From: a virus | Virus record (IMG/VR): IMGVR_UViG_3300005613_000167 | Location: 1-39,869 of that record | Strand: one strand, 5' to 3' | Length of the DNA: 39,869 nt | Part shown: positions 17,111 to 25,349 of the stretch, piece by piece | Layout: every line of letters begins with the position of its first letter | Numbering within the stretch: the stretch's first letter is position 1 | The notes under the pieces: generated by a model | Database searches by the model: none | Seen by the model: only the letters and a program-made list of their open reading frames with translations | Told to the model about the DNA's origin: nothing | Made by a program: the position numbers and the translations under genes

Positions 17111-19893
17111 CCGAAGCGTTGTGCGCGGTCATCATACGATGCTTCAATGTCTCCGCTGAGAATCTTGCAGGGCATTGGAGAATCGTTAATGATTCGGATA
17201 ACCGTGTTTTCGTTTCTGGAGTAGATGGGACAACGGAAGGCTCCAGACGAGATGTTAGCGTTGTCCAGCAGCGAGGTCCCAAGAACTTCCCCGGTAAAGG
17301 GGTATTCGTAAGTATCCTCGTTACGAACCTGAGCCGTAACCCGGAAATACCCGGTATCGGCATATTGCAGCGTCAGGTACCGCAACTGGAGCCGCCCAGT
17401 CAGCAATGCGGCGTTGACCGTTCCAGCCCGAGAGGCCACGCCGCTGCGGAGATACGGGGTTGAGAACTCGTACTCCATGATGTAATTGGTGCCCACCCAA
17501 ACAGCGGTGTTGGAGTAGTCGCCAATGACATTGACCGTGCCCTGAGCCGCCGTGGCAATGTTGTATGAGGTGCCCCCGGCAAGCGAAAGAACAAGGCCAT
17601 TCACGGCCACCACCTTGGTCTTGCCCGCAGCATACGACATTGGCCTAGGCAGGGTAAAGGTGGTCAGCCCGGTGGTGCTGTTGTAGGTTCCGCTTCCCGC
17701 TGCAAGGTAGGCCCGCTGATCCAGATTGGTTACCCATGTCTGGTTGGTGGTGGCTACATCATTAATGCCGACCCCCATGCGGATCTTTTCAATCGTGATG
17801 AAGCCTGTGGTGCTGTTTCTGGTTCGCAGCATGACCACATACATATCAGACTCCACAAAGCCTGCCCACATTGGGCGGGCAAAGGCATAAGCCTCTGGAT
17901 TGGAATCCTGAAAGGTGAACCGGAACCATGCCGACTGTAGCCGCGTTCCGTTCTGATCGAAATAGCGGTAACAGTAGATTTCGTCCCCGGCAACCACGGC
18001 AGCCAGATTGTCGTGTGTGGACGCGGTGATGTGCCGGGGGGTGCTTGCAATGTACCGAGAGACATTGTTCGTGATGTCGTTTGCCAGATAGGACCCGTCC
18101 AGAGCGGGCTGGGGCACCAACTCACGAACTCCGGTAAACCCGCCATTGGCGAAGGTAAAGAACACGGAGGTGGCCGAAGGAATCGGGCGAACCGTTGCGG
18201 CTTGGCTGTCAAAGTCGGCCACGGAAATAATGGCAATCTGCTTGGGGCTGAGGATCTGGCCCCCGCGAAGAACCATCTGATTCGTGGGCGTAAACAGAAT
18301 CAAGTCCCGGTTAAACGGAACGGCAGCCACAATCTTTCCTACCCGGGGGCTGGACGAAGCGACATCAATGGGGTCTGAGTCCAGCAAATCCAGCGTGGTG
18401 GTTCGGAAGAAGTTGAAGAACTCCGACACCTCGCTGAAGATGATGTTTTCCCCCGCCATGATCCCCAGCCTGTTCTGGTAGAAGACCATGTCTTGCAGCC
18501 GCTCCCCGACAAAGGTGGGGAAGGGGTTCGTCAAGTCGTCACCAACCAGCCGATCAAACCACTTGAGACCGCTGTAGGAGGCCCCAACGGCGGCTCCCGT
18601 TCCATTCAGGCCATCCCCCTTCTTCAGGTAGAAGGTGCCGTCAGATTGTCGAATGATCAGCAACGGCATGGTGGCGTAGTCAAACTTGTACTTCAGGCCG
18701 GGTGCCACGGTCTCTTCCCAGATCCCCCGGGAGAAAGTGCCGTTGTCGGCCTTAAACTTCACCCAGTAGTCGTCGTAAGGAGATTCGGGAGTCCCGACCA
18801 CCTTGACCATGTAGCCGTGGGGCGCACTAGGCGGCAAGTCTTCAAATCGCTGGACGGTGTCCTTGATGTAGGCCATACCGTCCCCACCAAAGTCGTCTTC
18901 GACGACCACGGTGAAGTCTGCGCTGCCCTTGATGTAAATGACGCTGTCCTCGTACTCGCTTGCCGTGTAGGGGCTGGTGGCCTTGATACCGCCGGGAGGC
19001 CCAATGTAGCCACTAGCAGCGTTTTCCCACAGAGCCCGGGCCACTCGGTCTGTACCGATTTCGCCCTGCACGGAGGACTGAATCGTGACCTGAAAGTTGT
19101 TCGCTCCGCCAATATCACCCGAGTTGGCTGAAAGAACCGTGTTGACTTGCTCCGACTCCCAGCCAATAGCGTCTTCGACAATGACAATTTTAGTCACCTT
19201 GCCGCCGGAGCCCACAGTAATTTGAGCCTTGGGGTAGGTCGTCGCTTTGACTCCTGAAACATAAGTCAAAAGGACATTGCTGTAAGTGTTGGGAGTTCCG
19301 CTGCTTCCCTCGTTGGTGATCTGAACCGAGCGGCTAATGTGGGTAAAGACCGTGGTCGTTCCCCCGCTGGTCAGTTTGATGATGTGTTCGCGGTTGTAGT
19401 TACTCTGCTTAATCCACACCAGTCCAGCACGGTTGTAATCGGAAGGAATTCCAGTCACCGTGTCCGCGGCTGCGGCAATTGGGTTGGTAGCGTTGGAAAT
19501 AAAGGTCACATCGCCAATCGTCAAAGCCTTGCGCTTGCCCGAAGTGGCCGACCCCAGCGACACCCCCGAGTCCACCAGAAGCGTCTTTCGGTTTCCCGCC
19601 AAGTCGTAGATATCGGCGGTGCCACTTTCCTGAACAACGAGTAGATACTTTTCAGTTTCGTCCCGCTCAATCAGGTGAACAAACAAAGATTCCGTCTTGT
19701 TGATGTTCCTGAGCGTTCCCCCGCTGTCCGCTACCACAGCAATCCGCTCAGTTGGCGGTCGCTTCAGCAGTCCCTCAATAGGCGAAGGCACAGCATTGTC
19801 CACCTTTTCAGCCTCGTTGGCCTGCCGGATGGACGGGGGCTGCTGGTTAACGCCGCCGATGAGGTTGGGGATGGGGGAGGTGATCAGGGGCAT
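17107..19893 (-). CDS. Tail tubular protein B (T7 gp12-like nozzle)
   Basis: 928 residues from the ATG at 19893, which shares a base with the tail tube A stop (TAATG). A start 42 bp upstream is possible but lies inside that gene. The N-terminus, MPLITSPIPNLIGGVNQQ followed by IEGLLKRPP, is the signature of gp12-type nozzle proteins. The rest is a beta-propeller-like, Thr/Gly/Ser-rich protein. It forms the tail nozzle below tail tube A and carries the fibres with it. Confidence 0.95.
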   Translation of the reverse strand: MPLITSPIPNLIGGVNQQPPSIRQANEAEKVDNAVPSPIEGLLKRPPTERIAVVADSGGTLRNINKTESLFVHLIERDETEKYLLVVQESGTADIYDLAGNRKTLLVDSGVSLGSATSGKRKALTIGDVTFISNATNPIAAAADTVTGIPSDYNRAGLVWIKQSNYNREHIIKLTSGGTTTVFTHISRSVQITNEGSSGTPNTYSNVLLTYVSGVKATTYPKAQITVGSGGKVTKIVIVEDAIGWESEQVNTVLSANSGDIGGANNFQVTIQSSVQGEIGTDRVARALWENAASGYIGPPGGIKATSPYTASEYEDSVIYIKGSADFTVVVEDDFGGDGMAYIKDTVQRFEDLPPSAPHGYMVKVVGTPESPYDDYWVKFKADNGTFSRGIWEETVAPGLKYKFDYATMPLLIIRQSDGTFYLKKGDGLNGTGAAVGASYSGLKWFDRLVGDDLTNPFPTFVGERLQDMVFYQNRLGIMAGENIIFSEVSEFFNFFRTTTLDLLDSDPIDVASSSPRVGKIVAAVPFNRDLILFTPTNQMVLRGGQILSPKQIAIISVADFDSQAATVRPIPSATSVFFTFANGGFTGVRELVPQPALDGSYLANDITNNVSRYIASTPRHITASTHDNLAAVVAGDEIYCYRYFDQNGTRLQSAWFRFTFQDSNPEAYAFARPMWAGFVESDMYVVMLRTRNSTTGFITIEKIRMGVGINDVATTNQTWVTNLDQRAYLAAGSGTYNSTTGLTTFTLPRPMSYAAGKTKVVAVNGLVLSLAGGTSYNIATAAQGTVNVIGDYSNTAVWVGTNYIMEYEFSTPYLRSGVASRAGTVNAALLTGRLQLRYLTLQYADTGYFRVTAQVRNEDTYEYPFTGEVLGTSLLDNANISSGAFRCPIYSRNENTVIRIINDSPMPCKILSGDIEASYDDRAQRFG

Positions 19894-20489
19894 TAATTGA
19901 CTCGGTAAGACCCACGACGAATGAAGGTGCGCCACACATCGGAGTTATCGAAAATGGTGAAATCACCGATCTCGTTCTCGTACTCATTCATCATAGCGAG
20001 TGCGGCGACTTCATCCCGGAGCGTGAACCCGTGGTGCTTCTCGGAGCCGACCATGCGATCTTGAAAGATCCGGGCAGCCCGGACGGTGATGTACCGCTTG
20101 GCCGTTTCGGGCATCTCGTCAAAGTCCATCAGGTAAACCTGAATCACCTTGATGGGACCGGGAAAGACATATGAATTGGTCTTCCGGTTGTACAGGCGGT
20201 TTCCCCGGACAACCACATCGTACTCGTACTCCATGCGGTCCATGTCAACACGAACAATCTTGTCGCTGAGGTAGATGAACCCCGTGTTGCTGTCTGGGGT
20301 CAGCGTCAGATTTTCGTCGGTGTTGAAGTGCCAGCCGTAGGTCAGAACCTCCCGGGAAACCTCGTCAAGGATGTTCTGGGCAATCAGCGAGTCCGCCCGC
20401 TGGGCCGATAGGGAGTTAACCGGGGGCTCCCCAACGGCAGACAGCATGGTGTTTACCGCTTGGATTCTGGTGGTCTTTGTCAACGACAT
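19893..20489 (-). CDS. Tail tubular protein A (T7 gp11-like adaptor)
   Basis: 198 residues, matching gp11 size. MSLTKTTRIQAVNTMLSAVGEPPVN and the SREVLTYGWHFNTDE block are typical of the gp11/gp4-type adaptor ring between portal and nozzle. The first gene after the capsid-distal terminator (20503..20547). Confidence 0.95.
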   Translation of the reverse strand: MSLTKTTRIQAVNTMLSAVGEPPVNSLSAQRADSLIAQNILDEVSREVLTYGWHFNTDENLTLTPDSNTGFIYLSDKIVRVDMDRMEYEYDVVVRGNRLYNRKTNSYVFPGPIKVIQVYLMDFDEMPETAKRYITVRAARIFQDRMVGSEKHHGFTLRDEVAALAMMNEYENEIGDFTIFDNSDVWRTFIRRGSYRVN

Positions 20490-20502
20490 AGGGAAACCTC
20501 AA

Positions 20503-20547
20503 ACAAAAGAGGGGGTGGAACCCAACTAAGGGAACCACCCCCTCTTT
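20503..20547 (-). terminator. Strong terminator after the capsid gene (T7 Tphi position)
   Basis: A long stem: AAAGAGGGGGTGG pairs with CCACCCCCTCTTT across an inner CCC...GGG pair, with A-A internal mismatches, and a U-rich tract follows on the minus strand. It stands directly after the major capsid stop, the place of the T7 late terminator, and would set a high capsid to tail transcript ratio. The symmetry means it could work in both directions. Confidence 0.85.
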
Positions 20548-20569
20548 AACTCAGGGGTGAGAGAACGGA

Positions 20570-21673
20570 TCAGCCCGTGCCGACCAGTTCGTAGCAGCAC
20601 TCCTCGCGGAGGACATTGTGACCCATGGCGTACTTAGCCAGCATCAGGGTGCCAAGCCGCTCCATGATGTACTCCGACTCAAGCGAGAGATCCATCAACT
20701 TGACCGTGGCAATGCCTTCACGCTGGAAGACGATGCCGCGGGTCGTGCTGAAGTTGGCCTGACCGTAGCCCACGCCGCCCGCACCGAAGACATCGTTCTT
20801 CACGCCGCCATCGCTGTGGATGTTGGCCGAGGTCTCATTGGTGGTCGGGATGTGGTTGCTCTTCACGATCTGGATGCCAGCCACCCGCATGATCATGCCG
20901 CCAGCCACCGAGCCGTTGCCCTCATTGCCGTAATCACGGTTGATGGCCTCCTGATTCTCGTTGACCAACTTGTAGTACTGCGCCGGGGGAAGAACGCAGA
21001 AGCGATCCTCAGCAGGCACATTGGCCTCGTCCATCTTCTGAGCAGCGACGAACAGGCCGTCGATCAACTTCTCGCCCGTGGTGGTGGATCCGACCGGGAT
21101 CTGGGCACCAAGGAAGGTTGCATCAGAGCCACCGAAACGGTCAGTCGCGGTGCGGGCACCAGCGATAGCCGTGCGGATCAGGTTCTTGTCGGCGGTGTAA
21201 GCCAGAGCCCGACCGATTTCGGTGCTGTAGATCGAACGCACATCGTAGTGGTTCTTCATCTCGTCCAGATCGGCCACGAAGACCGAGGACACCAGCACAT
21301 CGTCGATGAAGACGACCTTCTCAGCGTGCTTGAAACGGTTCAGGTACTTGGAATCAGCCGAGTTGCCCGAGTCAAACGAGGTGGTCGGAGAACCAGCCGA
21401 AGTGCCTGCGGCAAACAGGTTGGTGCCCGAAGCCTCGCTCAGGACGGACTCGCCCGGAGTGTGGTACTTGGCATCAGCCACGCCCGTGACGGGGAACTGA
21501 GCAGACTTGCCGCTCTGGATCGTCCGCACACGGTGGAGCGGCATCATCACATTGTACTTCTCAAAGGTGGTGATGATTTCGCCGGAGAAAACCTTGAGGA
21601 AGAGGGCATCGACATCCCCCGCCAGATTGACCTGACCAAGACGGGACGGGCCCGTGTAGTTGTAACTAGCCAT
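20570..21673 (-). CDS. Major capsid protein (T7 gp10-like)
   Basis: 367 residues of the T7 HK97-fold capsid family: MASYNYTGPSRLGQVNLAGD at the start, the LFLKVFSGEIITTFEKYNVM helix, and the ENQEAINRDYGN segment. It follows the scaffold and lysis cassette, and is flanked by a hairpin upstream (21797..21826) and a strong terminator downstream (20503..20547). AGGA lies before the ATG. No frameshift product like T7 10B is evident. Confidence 0.96.
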   Translation of the reverse strand: MASYNYTGPSRLGQVNLAGDVDALFLKVFSGEIITTFEKYNVMMPLHRVRTIQSGKSAQFPVTGVADAKYHTPGESVLSEASGTNLFAAGTSAGSPTTSFDSGNSADSKYLNRFKHAEKVVFIDDVLVSSVFVADLDEMKNHYDVRSIYSTEIGRALAYTADKNLIRTAIAGARTATDRFGGSDATFLGAQIPVGSTTTGEKLIDGLFVAAQKMDEANVPAEDRFCVLPPAQYYKLVNENQEAINRDYGNEGNGSVAGGMIMRVAGIQIVKSNHIPTTNETSANIHSDGGVKNDVFGAGGVGYGQANFSTTRGIVFQREGIATVKLMDLSLESEYIMERLGTLMLAKYAMGHNVLREECCYELVGTG

Positions 21674-21796
21674 TTCGTTTTAATTCCTAATTGGGTGTGT
21701 TGTAAGATGCATTTATGTCTTTTTCTTACGGTTATCCCTCGCAAGGGGCCAGCAATACTGGAGACACCTCCCGGCCATCTCTACCGGGAAAGTAAA

Positions 21797-21826
21797 GGAA
21801 CCCCACAGATTTCTCTGGGGGGTTCC
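21797..21826 (-). terminator. Hairpin in the 184-bp gap before the capsid gene
   Basis: GGAACCCC (21797..21804) pairs with GGGGTTCC (21819..21826), extended by an AGA/TCT pair. Only TTT follows on the minus strand, so it may be a weak terminator or an RNase-type processing hairpin ahead of the capsid mRNA. The remaining gap (21674..21796) holds no gene and no promoter I could define. Confidence 0.55.
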
Positions 21827-21857
21827 GAGGGCCTACGCGAATCAGGTGAGACTGGGC

Positions 21858-22094
21858 TCACGGCGCAGCCGGAGGTTCTTCTGGAACATCAGCGGCCCAC
21901 CAACCAGCCGGAATCTCAACTCTGTTTGCAGACTTGATCTTTGTGCCGTCTTGTTGAACGACAAATACATGGGCCTTTACGGGTTCAGCCAGTTGGACTG
22001 GAGTCCCCGGGGGTACGAGAAGCACGGTGGTTCCGCACCCGGTCATGAAACCGAGAACGGACACCGCCAGCAGTCGGATCGGCTGTTTTGGCAT
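21858..22094 (-). CDS. Small lipoprotein, o-spanin-like candidate
   Basis: 78 residues from the ATG at 22094, which has AAGGA 5 nt upstream. A signal peptide (PIRLLAVSVLGFMTGC) ends in a lipobox-like FMTGC, so Cys19 should be lipidated and the protein anchored in the outer or inner membrane. The mature part is short, with Pro-rich ends (PPGTPVQLAEP; PEEPPAAP). It overlaps the preceding small gene in another frame, as Rz1-type outer spanins do with Rz. The partner lacks a clear Rz form, so the spanin role is tentative. Confidence 0.65.
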   Translation of the reverse strand: MPKQPIRLLAVSVLGFMTGCGTTVLLVPPGTPVQLAEPVKAHVFVVQQDGTKIKSANRVEIPAGWWAADVPEEPPAAP

Positions 22095-22167
22095 TCGTAT
22101 CCTTAGATACCAATCCTTCAAGAAACTTGAGGATTGCGGTGACAATTTCACCGACCCACCCCCACAT
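21985..22167 (-). CDS. Small amphipathic protein overlapping the lipoprotein gene
   Basis: 60 residues from the ATG at 22167, which overlaps the stop of the holin-like gene (ATGA) and follows GGAGAAGAAG. The N-terminus (WGWVGEIVTAILKFLEGLVS) is a strongly amphipathic or membrane-surface helix; the C-terminus is polar and basic. About 110 bp overlap the lipoprotein gene in a different frame. It could be an inner spanin partner, an accessory holin, or only its first 24 residues may matter. Confidence 0.5.
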   Translation of the reverse strand: MWGWVGEIVTAILKFLEGLVSKDTNAKTADPTAGGVRSRFHDRVRNHRASRTPGDSSPTG

Positions 22168-22361
22168 CACTTCTTCTCCGAAGCGTCCTTAGCCATGATC
22201 AGGCCGATGCCTGCGGTGATGGCGGCAATGGTCGTGCCCATGTCAAAGGTGGTAGCCGCATCGCCATCAAGGATTGCCACAAGGGCCGTGCCAGCGGCGG
22301 TAAGAATGGTGGCAATACCCAGAACGGTGGTCTTCACATTGTGAGGCAACTTGTTAATCAC
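22167..22361 (-). CDS. Holin-like small membrane protein with two membrane segments
   Basis: 64 residues with two predicted membrane helices, about 12 to 30 (TVLGIATILTAAGTALVAIL) and 41 to 56 (MGTTIAAITAGIGLIMA), and a charged C-terminus (KDASEKK). Class II holin size and layout. The start is GTG with GGAG before it, overlapping the scaffold stop. It is an unusual lysis position, between scaffold and capsid. Confidence 0.65.
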   Translation of the reverse strand: MINKLPHNVKTTVLGIATILTAAGTALVAILDGDAATTFDMGTTIAAITAGIGLIMAKDASEKK

Positions 22362-23089
22362 GATGAAACTCCAAGGGCGTTAGAGAGAGCAACGCGCTGT
22401 TCCACATCCTTGCGGTATGCGGGATCCTTGGCGTAACGGGGATCCTTCATGGCGGCCACGATTTCAGCCACGCTACGGTACGCACCGCCGCTAGGCCCAG
22501 CCACCTCGCCCTGAATCAGGCGGCCCTGTGAACCGTTTTCCTTCTGGTAACGCGCCTTTAGCCCTTCAACGGCCATCCGAACGGCGTGGGGATTCCGGCC
22601 ATCGATGATGTTGTTGAAGGCATCAATCTCGGCTTCAGGCAGGGCTCCCGCAGCCCACTCAATCATGCCCTGATAAGCCTCCGGCCCGCCAGCCATCTGC
22701 ATAACAGCGTTGGTCTCGGCATCCAACATGGAACGCTGGCCTTCAATGTAGGAGCGCACCATGGTCTCGGGCAGACCGTAGGTATTCACGATCTCCTTGA
22801 CCGATTCCTCGCTGATGTCGCCGTTGGCGTAGAACTCCTGCGAGTACTTCTCAAGGCCAGCAAAGTCGGCCTTGTTCTCTGGATTGCTGATCCGCTTTTC
22901 CAGTTCGCTGTACGCCTTAGCCAGTTCAGTCGGATCCTTGAACTTTTCCGGGAGCCATTCAGGACGCTCCACGATGGGCTGGGGCTCTTCCGGCGGAGGC
23001 GCACCTTCCAATGCCTGCTTCATGGCATCGACTTCGCCATTGGACTCTGCGGTATCTCGGACGATGGTGACTTGCTGGTGGTTACTCAT
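22358..23089 (-). CDS. Scaffolding protein (T7 gp9-like)
   Basis: 243 residues, charged and helical, with an acidic Pro/Glu-rich N-terminal third (GAPPPEEPQPIVERPEWLPEKF) as usual for gp9-type scaffolds. It lies between portal and capsid. It directs prohead assembly and leaves before packaging. The start overlaps the portal stop (ATGA), so the two are translationally coupled. Confidence 0.88.
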   Translation of the reverse strand: MSNHQQVTIVRDTAESNGEVDAMKQALEGAPPPEEPQPIVERPEWLPEKFKDPTELAKAYSELEKRISNPENKADFAGLEKYSQEFYANGDISEESVKEIVNTYGLPETMVRSYIEGQRSMLDAETNAVMQMAGGPEAYQGMIEWAAGALPEAEIDAFNNIIDGRNPHAVRMAVEGLKARYQKENGSQGRLIQGEVAGPSGGAYRSVAEIVAAMKDPRYAKDPAYRKDVEQRVALSNALGVSS

Positions 23090-24615
23090 TGCTGTTGATT
23101 CATCTGCTCAATCATTGTTCCCGTGGTCTTGGCGGCTTGGGGTCCAGCCATAGCAAGCATCTGCTGCTGCATTGCCATCTGCTGTTCCTGAGCAATCTGC
23201 TCTTCCGTCTTCACAAGACCAGCCGTGTCAATCCCGAGCGCGGCTGCACGGCGATTCAGGTATTCCCGGAAATCAATATACTGCTGAATGCCGCCGGGGC
23301 CGAGAATTTGAGCAATTCCTTGGAGATAAATATCCAAACGATTCAGGTCGTTGCCCCGGCCCAGAGCGTCGATTCCGGTGACGATGGTGGGGGTGACATA
23401 CCGCTTATCGATCTTCGGCATCTTCTTGGCCTTGGTCAGGCGGTCGATGATGCGGTTAACCAGCGGCAACTGGAATTCCTGCGACAAAAGGCTGTAGATC
23501 CCGCCCAGTTGGCGTTCGATGGACTGGGTCACCAGCCGGATCTCTTCAGCCGTCACACGCTCCGCGTTGCGGATGGAGGCTTCAGTCAGCAGGAAAGCGT
23601 AAGAAAGCCGCTCGTTGATCGTGTTGATCGTCTGAAGGGCCACGCCCATGTCGGCGGCCTTGGCGACCTGTAGAACCGTCACATCTTGGGCGTTGCCCTC
23701 AATAATGGCTCCATTTGGGCTCTGGGCGATCTTCCGGGCCCGGGTGCTTCCCGTGGGGTTGACCAAGAACAAGACCTTGGCAGAAGCCGCAGCACCTTCG
23801 ACAATGCTCTTGGAGAGGCTGTCCAGCGAGACCAGATCCCCGTAGTACTGCTCCACATAAGAGCGACCGTAGTCTTCCCCGTCAACCCGATGCATCCGCA
23901 GGGCTAGGAAGGGGCTGCGCTCTGCGGGGTAGGTTGCGTAGGAATCGGGAATGATGTTGCCACCAATCTCTTGGTAGACCTCTACCTTGTTGTCGGGGAG
24001 GGTGTGGCAACAGGTGTACAGTTCGACCGTGTCTTCGTGAGCGCACAGACAGTCCTTAGCCATGGATGCCACCTCTGGCGGCAACATGGCCGGAGAGACA
24101 TTCTCCTTGATGACGATCTTGCGGACATTGCCCATCGGGTCGCGCTTCACGACATAACGGTCCAGCCGCAGCACCCGCATGGGCCCCTCGTCGGGGAAGT
24201 ACAGAAGCACATTTCCGCAAACAATGAGTTGCTTTAGAGCCTCAAACAGGGCGACCCGGATGCTCTGGGCTTCGATCTCCTTCATCACCGTCCGTTCCAT
24301 GTCGGACAGGCTCTGCTCCGCCTCGCTGCGGGCCCGGGGGGACATCGAATCTAGGTTGCGGGCTGCCGCAGGATCGATGATGAACCGGAAGAAGGGGGCG
24401 TTCGGGGGCAGAAGGGACAACAGCAGGGCCGACGACAGGTTATTAACGCCTCGCGCTCCTACCGCCTGCCAAGGTGCAGGGAACTTCTCAGCGGTACGGT
24501 CGCCCTCGTCAGTCAGGAGGTGCGGCAGGGTCAGTCTGGCGCAATCCCGGGCCCGTTCAAGGAACGAGAACCGCCGGGTTTCCAGCCGCAGATACAGGGC
24601 CTTACCGCTTTCCAT
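23086..24615 (-). CDS. Portal (head-tail connector, T7 gp8-like)
   Basis: 509 residues, close to T7 gp8. Recognisable parts are LRLETRRFSFLERARDCARLTLP at the N-terminus, DEGDRTAEKFPAPWQAVGARG, and the long SFAFLLTEASIRNAERVTAEEI type helix around residue 345. The C-terminus is Gln/Met-rich (EQQMAMQQQMLAM), also common. It forms the dodecameric ring for DNA passage. Confidence 0.96.
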   Translation of the reverse strand: MESGKALYLRLETRRFSFLERARDCARLTLPHLLTDEGDRTAEKFPAPWQAVGARGVNNLSSALLLSLLPPNAPFFRFIIDPAAARNLDSMSPRARSEAEQSLSDMERTVMKEIEAQSIRVALFEALKQLIVCGNVLLYFPDEGPMRVLRLDRYVVKRDPMGNVRKIVIKENVSPAMLPPEVASMAKDCLCAHEDTVELYTCCHTLPDNKVEVYQEIGGNIIPDSYATYPAERSPFLALRMHRVDGEDYGRSYVEQYYGDLVSLDSLSKSIVEGAAASAKVLFLVNPTGSTRARKIAQSPNGAIIEGNAQDVTVLQVAKAADMGVALQTINTINERLSYAFLLTEASIRNAERVTAEEIRLVTQSIERQLGGIYSLLSQEFQLPLVNRIIDRLTKAKKMPKIDKRYVTPTIVTGIDALGRGNDLNRLDIYLQGIAQILGPGGIQQYIDFREYLNRRAAALGIDTAGLVKTEEQIAQEQQMAMQQQMLAMAGPQAAKTTGTMIEQMNQQQ

Positions 24616-24618
24616 GAT

Positions 24619-24819
24619 TTAGACTCCGCCCATCGGGATGACAAGGCTGCGCTTACCGCGACGAGCCAAGGTCGGGTTTTCTCCAACAATGCCCTTTTCC
24701 CGGGGACGACCGGGGCCAGCCTGAAGCGTGGTCGGTGCGATCAAATTAGGAATCTTGGGGGCAGGCGGGAGTTCAACCGTTGCGGGGGGTGGGGGCATTC
24801 TTCCGGCTCGGCTACACAT
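24619..24819 (-). CDS. Small Pro-rich conserved phage protein
   Basis: 66 residues from the ATG at 24819 (a TTG 18 bp upstream is also open). It begins MCSRAGRMPPPPATVELPP and ends with a basic LARRGKRSLVIP. Short Pro-rich proteins of this kind occur just before the portal in related marine podoviruses. GAGGA precedes the ATG and the start overlaps the upstream gene by 8 bp. Function unknown, probably a virion protein. Confidence 0.7.
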   Translation of the reverse strand: MCSRAGRMPPPPATVELPPAPKIPNLIAPTTLQAGPGRPREKGIVGENPTLARRGKRSLVIPMGGV

Positions 24820-25021
24820 TTTCGTTTTGTTCCTCAAAAAGGCTGATTAGGTATTTAACCACCGACCGTTGTCCAGCCCGGTGGTAAATAGTGGGTAGAT
24901 CGTCGCCCAGTTCCGCACACCGTTCCGGGAAGTTCTGGTCAAGAAAAGAAAGCAATTCCGGGCTGATCCGCGGGATCGGCATTAAAGGCAAAGTTTCCTT
25001 AGATAAACGGGTATTAGCCAT
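24812..25021 (-). CDS. Hypothetical protein
   Basis: 69 residues, beginning MANTRLSKETLPLMPIPRIS. Helical, acidic, containing FLDQNFPERC and KYLISLFEEQ. The start overlaps the preceding gene by 8 bp, so it belongs to the same operon. A small gene between the exonuclease and portal genes is usual in T7-like marine phages. No function can be assigned. Confidence 0.7.
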   Translation of the reverse strand: MANTRLSKETLPLMPIPRISPELLSFLDQNFPERCAELGDDLPTIYHRAGQRSVVKYLISLFEEQNENV

Positions 25022-25349
25022 TGTTCTTTTGACTTTGCGTATAGGCGTAGAGGATTACCGCGTAATTGATGATGTCCAGCACCGTATCGCGGAGAGCCTC
25101 GTCCTTGACCTTGAACTCCCCGGTCGTGACAAAGGTCGAAAGACGGGACATCTTGTCGGTCAGGCGCACAAGAATTCCCGCCTCCGTCTTGCAAATGCCC
25201 ATAGCCTCGCACCGGGTGAAGTTCAGGAAGGGGTGGGTGTCATCCTTGCCGCCCGAGTAGTCGTGGTTCTTGCGCTCAGAAAGAGTCCGGGCCTCGTCCG
25301 TCAATTCCTTGTGAATGGCGAGAAGGCGAGTGCGATTCATGGCTTCCAT
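25014..25349 (-). CDS. DUF1599-like (nucleotide modification-associated domain) protein
   Basis: 111 residues. The pattern ERKNHDYSGGKDD, then KMSRLSTF, and DTVLDIINYAVILYAYTQ fits the DUF1599 family of phage proteins, related to all-alpha NTP pyrophosphohydrolases and named for association with nucleotide modification. A role in the nucleotide pool is plausible beside the exonuclease and ThyX. GGAGG with 7-nt spacing supports the ATG at 25349. Confidence 0.7.
   Translation of the reverse strand: MEAMNRTRLLAIHKELTDEARTLSERKNHDYSGGKDDTHPFLNFTRCEAMGICKTEAGILVRLTDKMSRLSTFVTTGEFKVKDEALRDTVLDIINYAVILYAYTQSQKNNG

Noticed and set aside
19894-19935. Fourteen extra N-terminal residues for tail tube B
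   Set aside because: They are inside tail tube A; the start at 19893 matches the family N-terminus and overlaps the stop as TAATG.
20618-21937. Plus-strand open frame of 439 codons opposite the capsid gene
   Set aside because: It is a shadow of GC-rich codons in the capsid gene; the His/Val/Asp-rich composition is that of an antisense translation.
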